Shown: piece after piece, positions 7,035 to 7,690 of the stretch
Numbering within the stretch: position 1 is the first letter of the stretch
How the letters are laid out: every line of letters starts with the position of its first letter
DNA from: Thioalkalivibrio sp.
Lineage (GTDB): Bacteria > Pseudomonadota > Gammaproteobacteria > Ectothiorhodospirales > Ectothiorhodospiraceae
Direction: 5' to 3'
NCBI GenBank assembly: GCA_007119005.1
Contig: SKQM01000022.1
Span: 1-7,690, forward strand
Length of the DNA stretch: 7,690 nt
Program-made: the position numbers and the translations under genes
Notes under the pieces: model-generated
The model's input: only the letters and a program-made list of their open reading frames with translations
Database searches by the model: none
What the model was told of the DNA's origin: nothing

Positions 7035-7690
7035 ATGCGCGGTCACGCCTCGCTCGTCGACGCACCCGAAGGGGCGATGAACTGGCGCATCATCATCAGC
7101 CTCCTGCCGTATCTTTCGGAATTCCGCGGCCGCCTGTTCCTTGCGCTGGGCCTGATGGGCCTTGCGAAGCTCGCGAACGTCACAGTCCCACTCGCGCTGA
7201 AATTCATCGTCGACCACTTCGATGGCAGCGGCCCGGAGGCGCTGGTCACCGTACCGCTGGCGCTGGTGGTTGCCTACGGTCTGCTCCGTTTCTCCGCGAC
7301 TTTCTTCGGCGAACTGCGCGATGCCGTGTTCGTGCGCGTCGCGGAACGCGCGATGCGCCGGGCCGCATTGCAGGTATTCGAGCACCTGCACCGGCTGGAG
7401 TTGGGGTTTCACCTGTCCCGCCAGACCGGAGCGCTGTCCCGCGACATTGAACGGGGCACCACGGGTATCAGCTTTCTGCTGCGGTTCATGGTCTTCAATA
7501 TCCTCCCGACGCTCATCGAGATCCTGCTGGTGGCAGTCATCCTGCTGGTGGCGGTTGGTCCGGTGTTCATGTTCACCGTGCTCGCCGCAATCGGCGTGTA
7601 CATAGCCTATTCGGTGGTGATCACCGAGTGGCGCACACGCTTCGTGCGCGAGGCAAACCTGCGTGACAACGAGTCGAACACCCGGGCGAT
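7035..7690 (+). CDS. Atm1/ABCB7-type ABC exporter, N-terminal part (runs off window)
   Basis: There are 218 codons, open to the window edge. The product is the transmembrane part of a homodimeric ABC exporter; the ATPase domain lies beyond 7690. After a short polar N-terminus comes RIIISLLPYLSEFRGRLFLA (18-37), a first membrane helix with LAKLANVTVPLALKFIVD (43-60), a second at about 71-92, and the cytoplasmic-loop stretch ERAMRRAALQVFEHLHRLEL (104-123) followed by FHLSRQTGALSRDIERG (125-141). Then FLLRFMVFNILPTLIEILL (147-165) and REANLRDNESNTRA (205-218) are characteristic of the Atm1/ABCB7 branch, which exports glutathione-linked sulfur species or metal-glutathione conjugates. The ATG at 7035 is the first in this frame after the TGA at 6972; it has a weak GGGA 7 nt upstream. 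ATG at 7077 (GAAGG just upstream) is an alternative but would trim a normal-looking N-terminus. It is divergent from recQ across 171 bp, in which I find no convincing promoter. Confidence 0.92.
   Translation, partial: MRGHASLVDAPEGAMNWRIIISLLPYLSEFRGRLFLALGLMGLAKLANVTVPLALKFIVDHFDGSGPEALVTVPLALVVAYGLLRFSATFFGELRDAVFVRVAERAMRRAALQVFEHLHRLELGFHLSRQTGALSRDIERGTTGISFLLRFMVFNILPTLIEILLVAVILLVAVGPVFMFTVLAAIGVYIAYSVVITEWRTRFVREANLRDNESNTRA

Overview
The window is about 7.7 kb of GC-rich chromosomal DNA with tightly packed housekeeping genes. The gene set (the end of a valine tRNA ligase, a ZapG/YhcB homologue, PBP4-type DacB, a DUF3581-like protein, RecQ and an Atm1-type exporter) suggests a gammaproteobacterium. 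The GC content would fit an Ectothiorhodospiraceae/Chromatiales-like lineage, but that placement is inference from protein flavour and base composition only. I see no mobile element, CRISPR array, tRNA or rRNA.

Layout: (1) The last codons of a valS-like gene (+) end at 97, facing zapG (-, 209-634); the gap holds an imperfect direct repeat and a perfect 9-bp inverted repeat. (2) Divergent from zapG is an uncharacterised 183-aa helical protein (+, 796-1347) that seems to consist of two related halves; it converges 15 bp from dacB. (3) dacB (-, 1363-2811) encodes a secreted D,D-carboxypeptidase/endopeptidase. Directly upstream, on the same strand, is a degenerate EAL-domain protein (-, 2915-3937). 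(4) A 292-bp gene-free stretch (3938-4229) follows. (5) recQ (-, 4995-6863) and a DUF3581-like gene (-, 4230-4961) form a probable two-gene operon. (6) An Atm1-type ABC exporter (+, from 7035) diverges from recQ and runs off the window.

The most notable signal is in the 292-bp stretch. Reading towards the EAL gene, it contains two 17-bp dyads that closely match the classical NtrC site (TGCACCA-N3-TGGTGCA). About 155 bp further on is a good sigma-54 (-24/-12) promoter match, placed so that transcription would start about 29 nt before the EAL start codon, with a Shine-Dalgarno-like sequence in between. A diverged palindromic repeat of a type seen in many genomes lies between enhancer and promoter. 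My inference is that the EAL-like protein, and possibly dacB behind it, is switched on by nitrogen limitation. The EAL domain has lost its signature glutamate and three other active-site residues, so it is more likely a ligand sensor or protein-interaction module than a phosphodiesterase.
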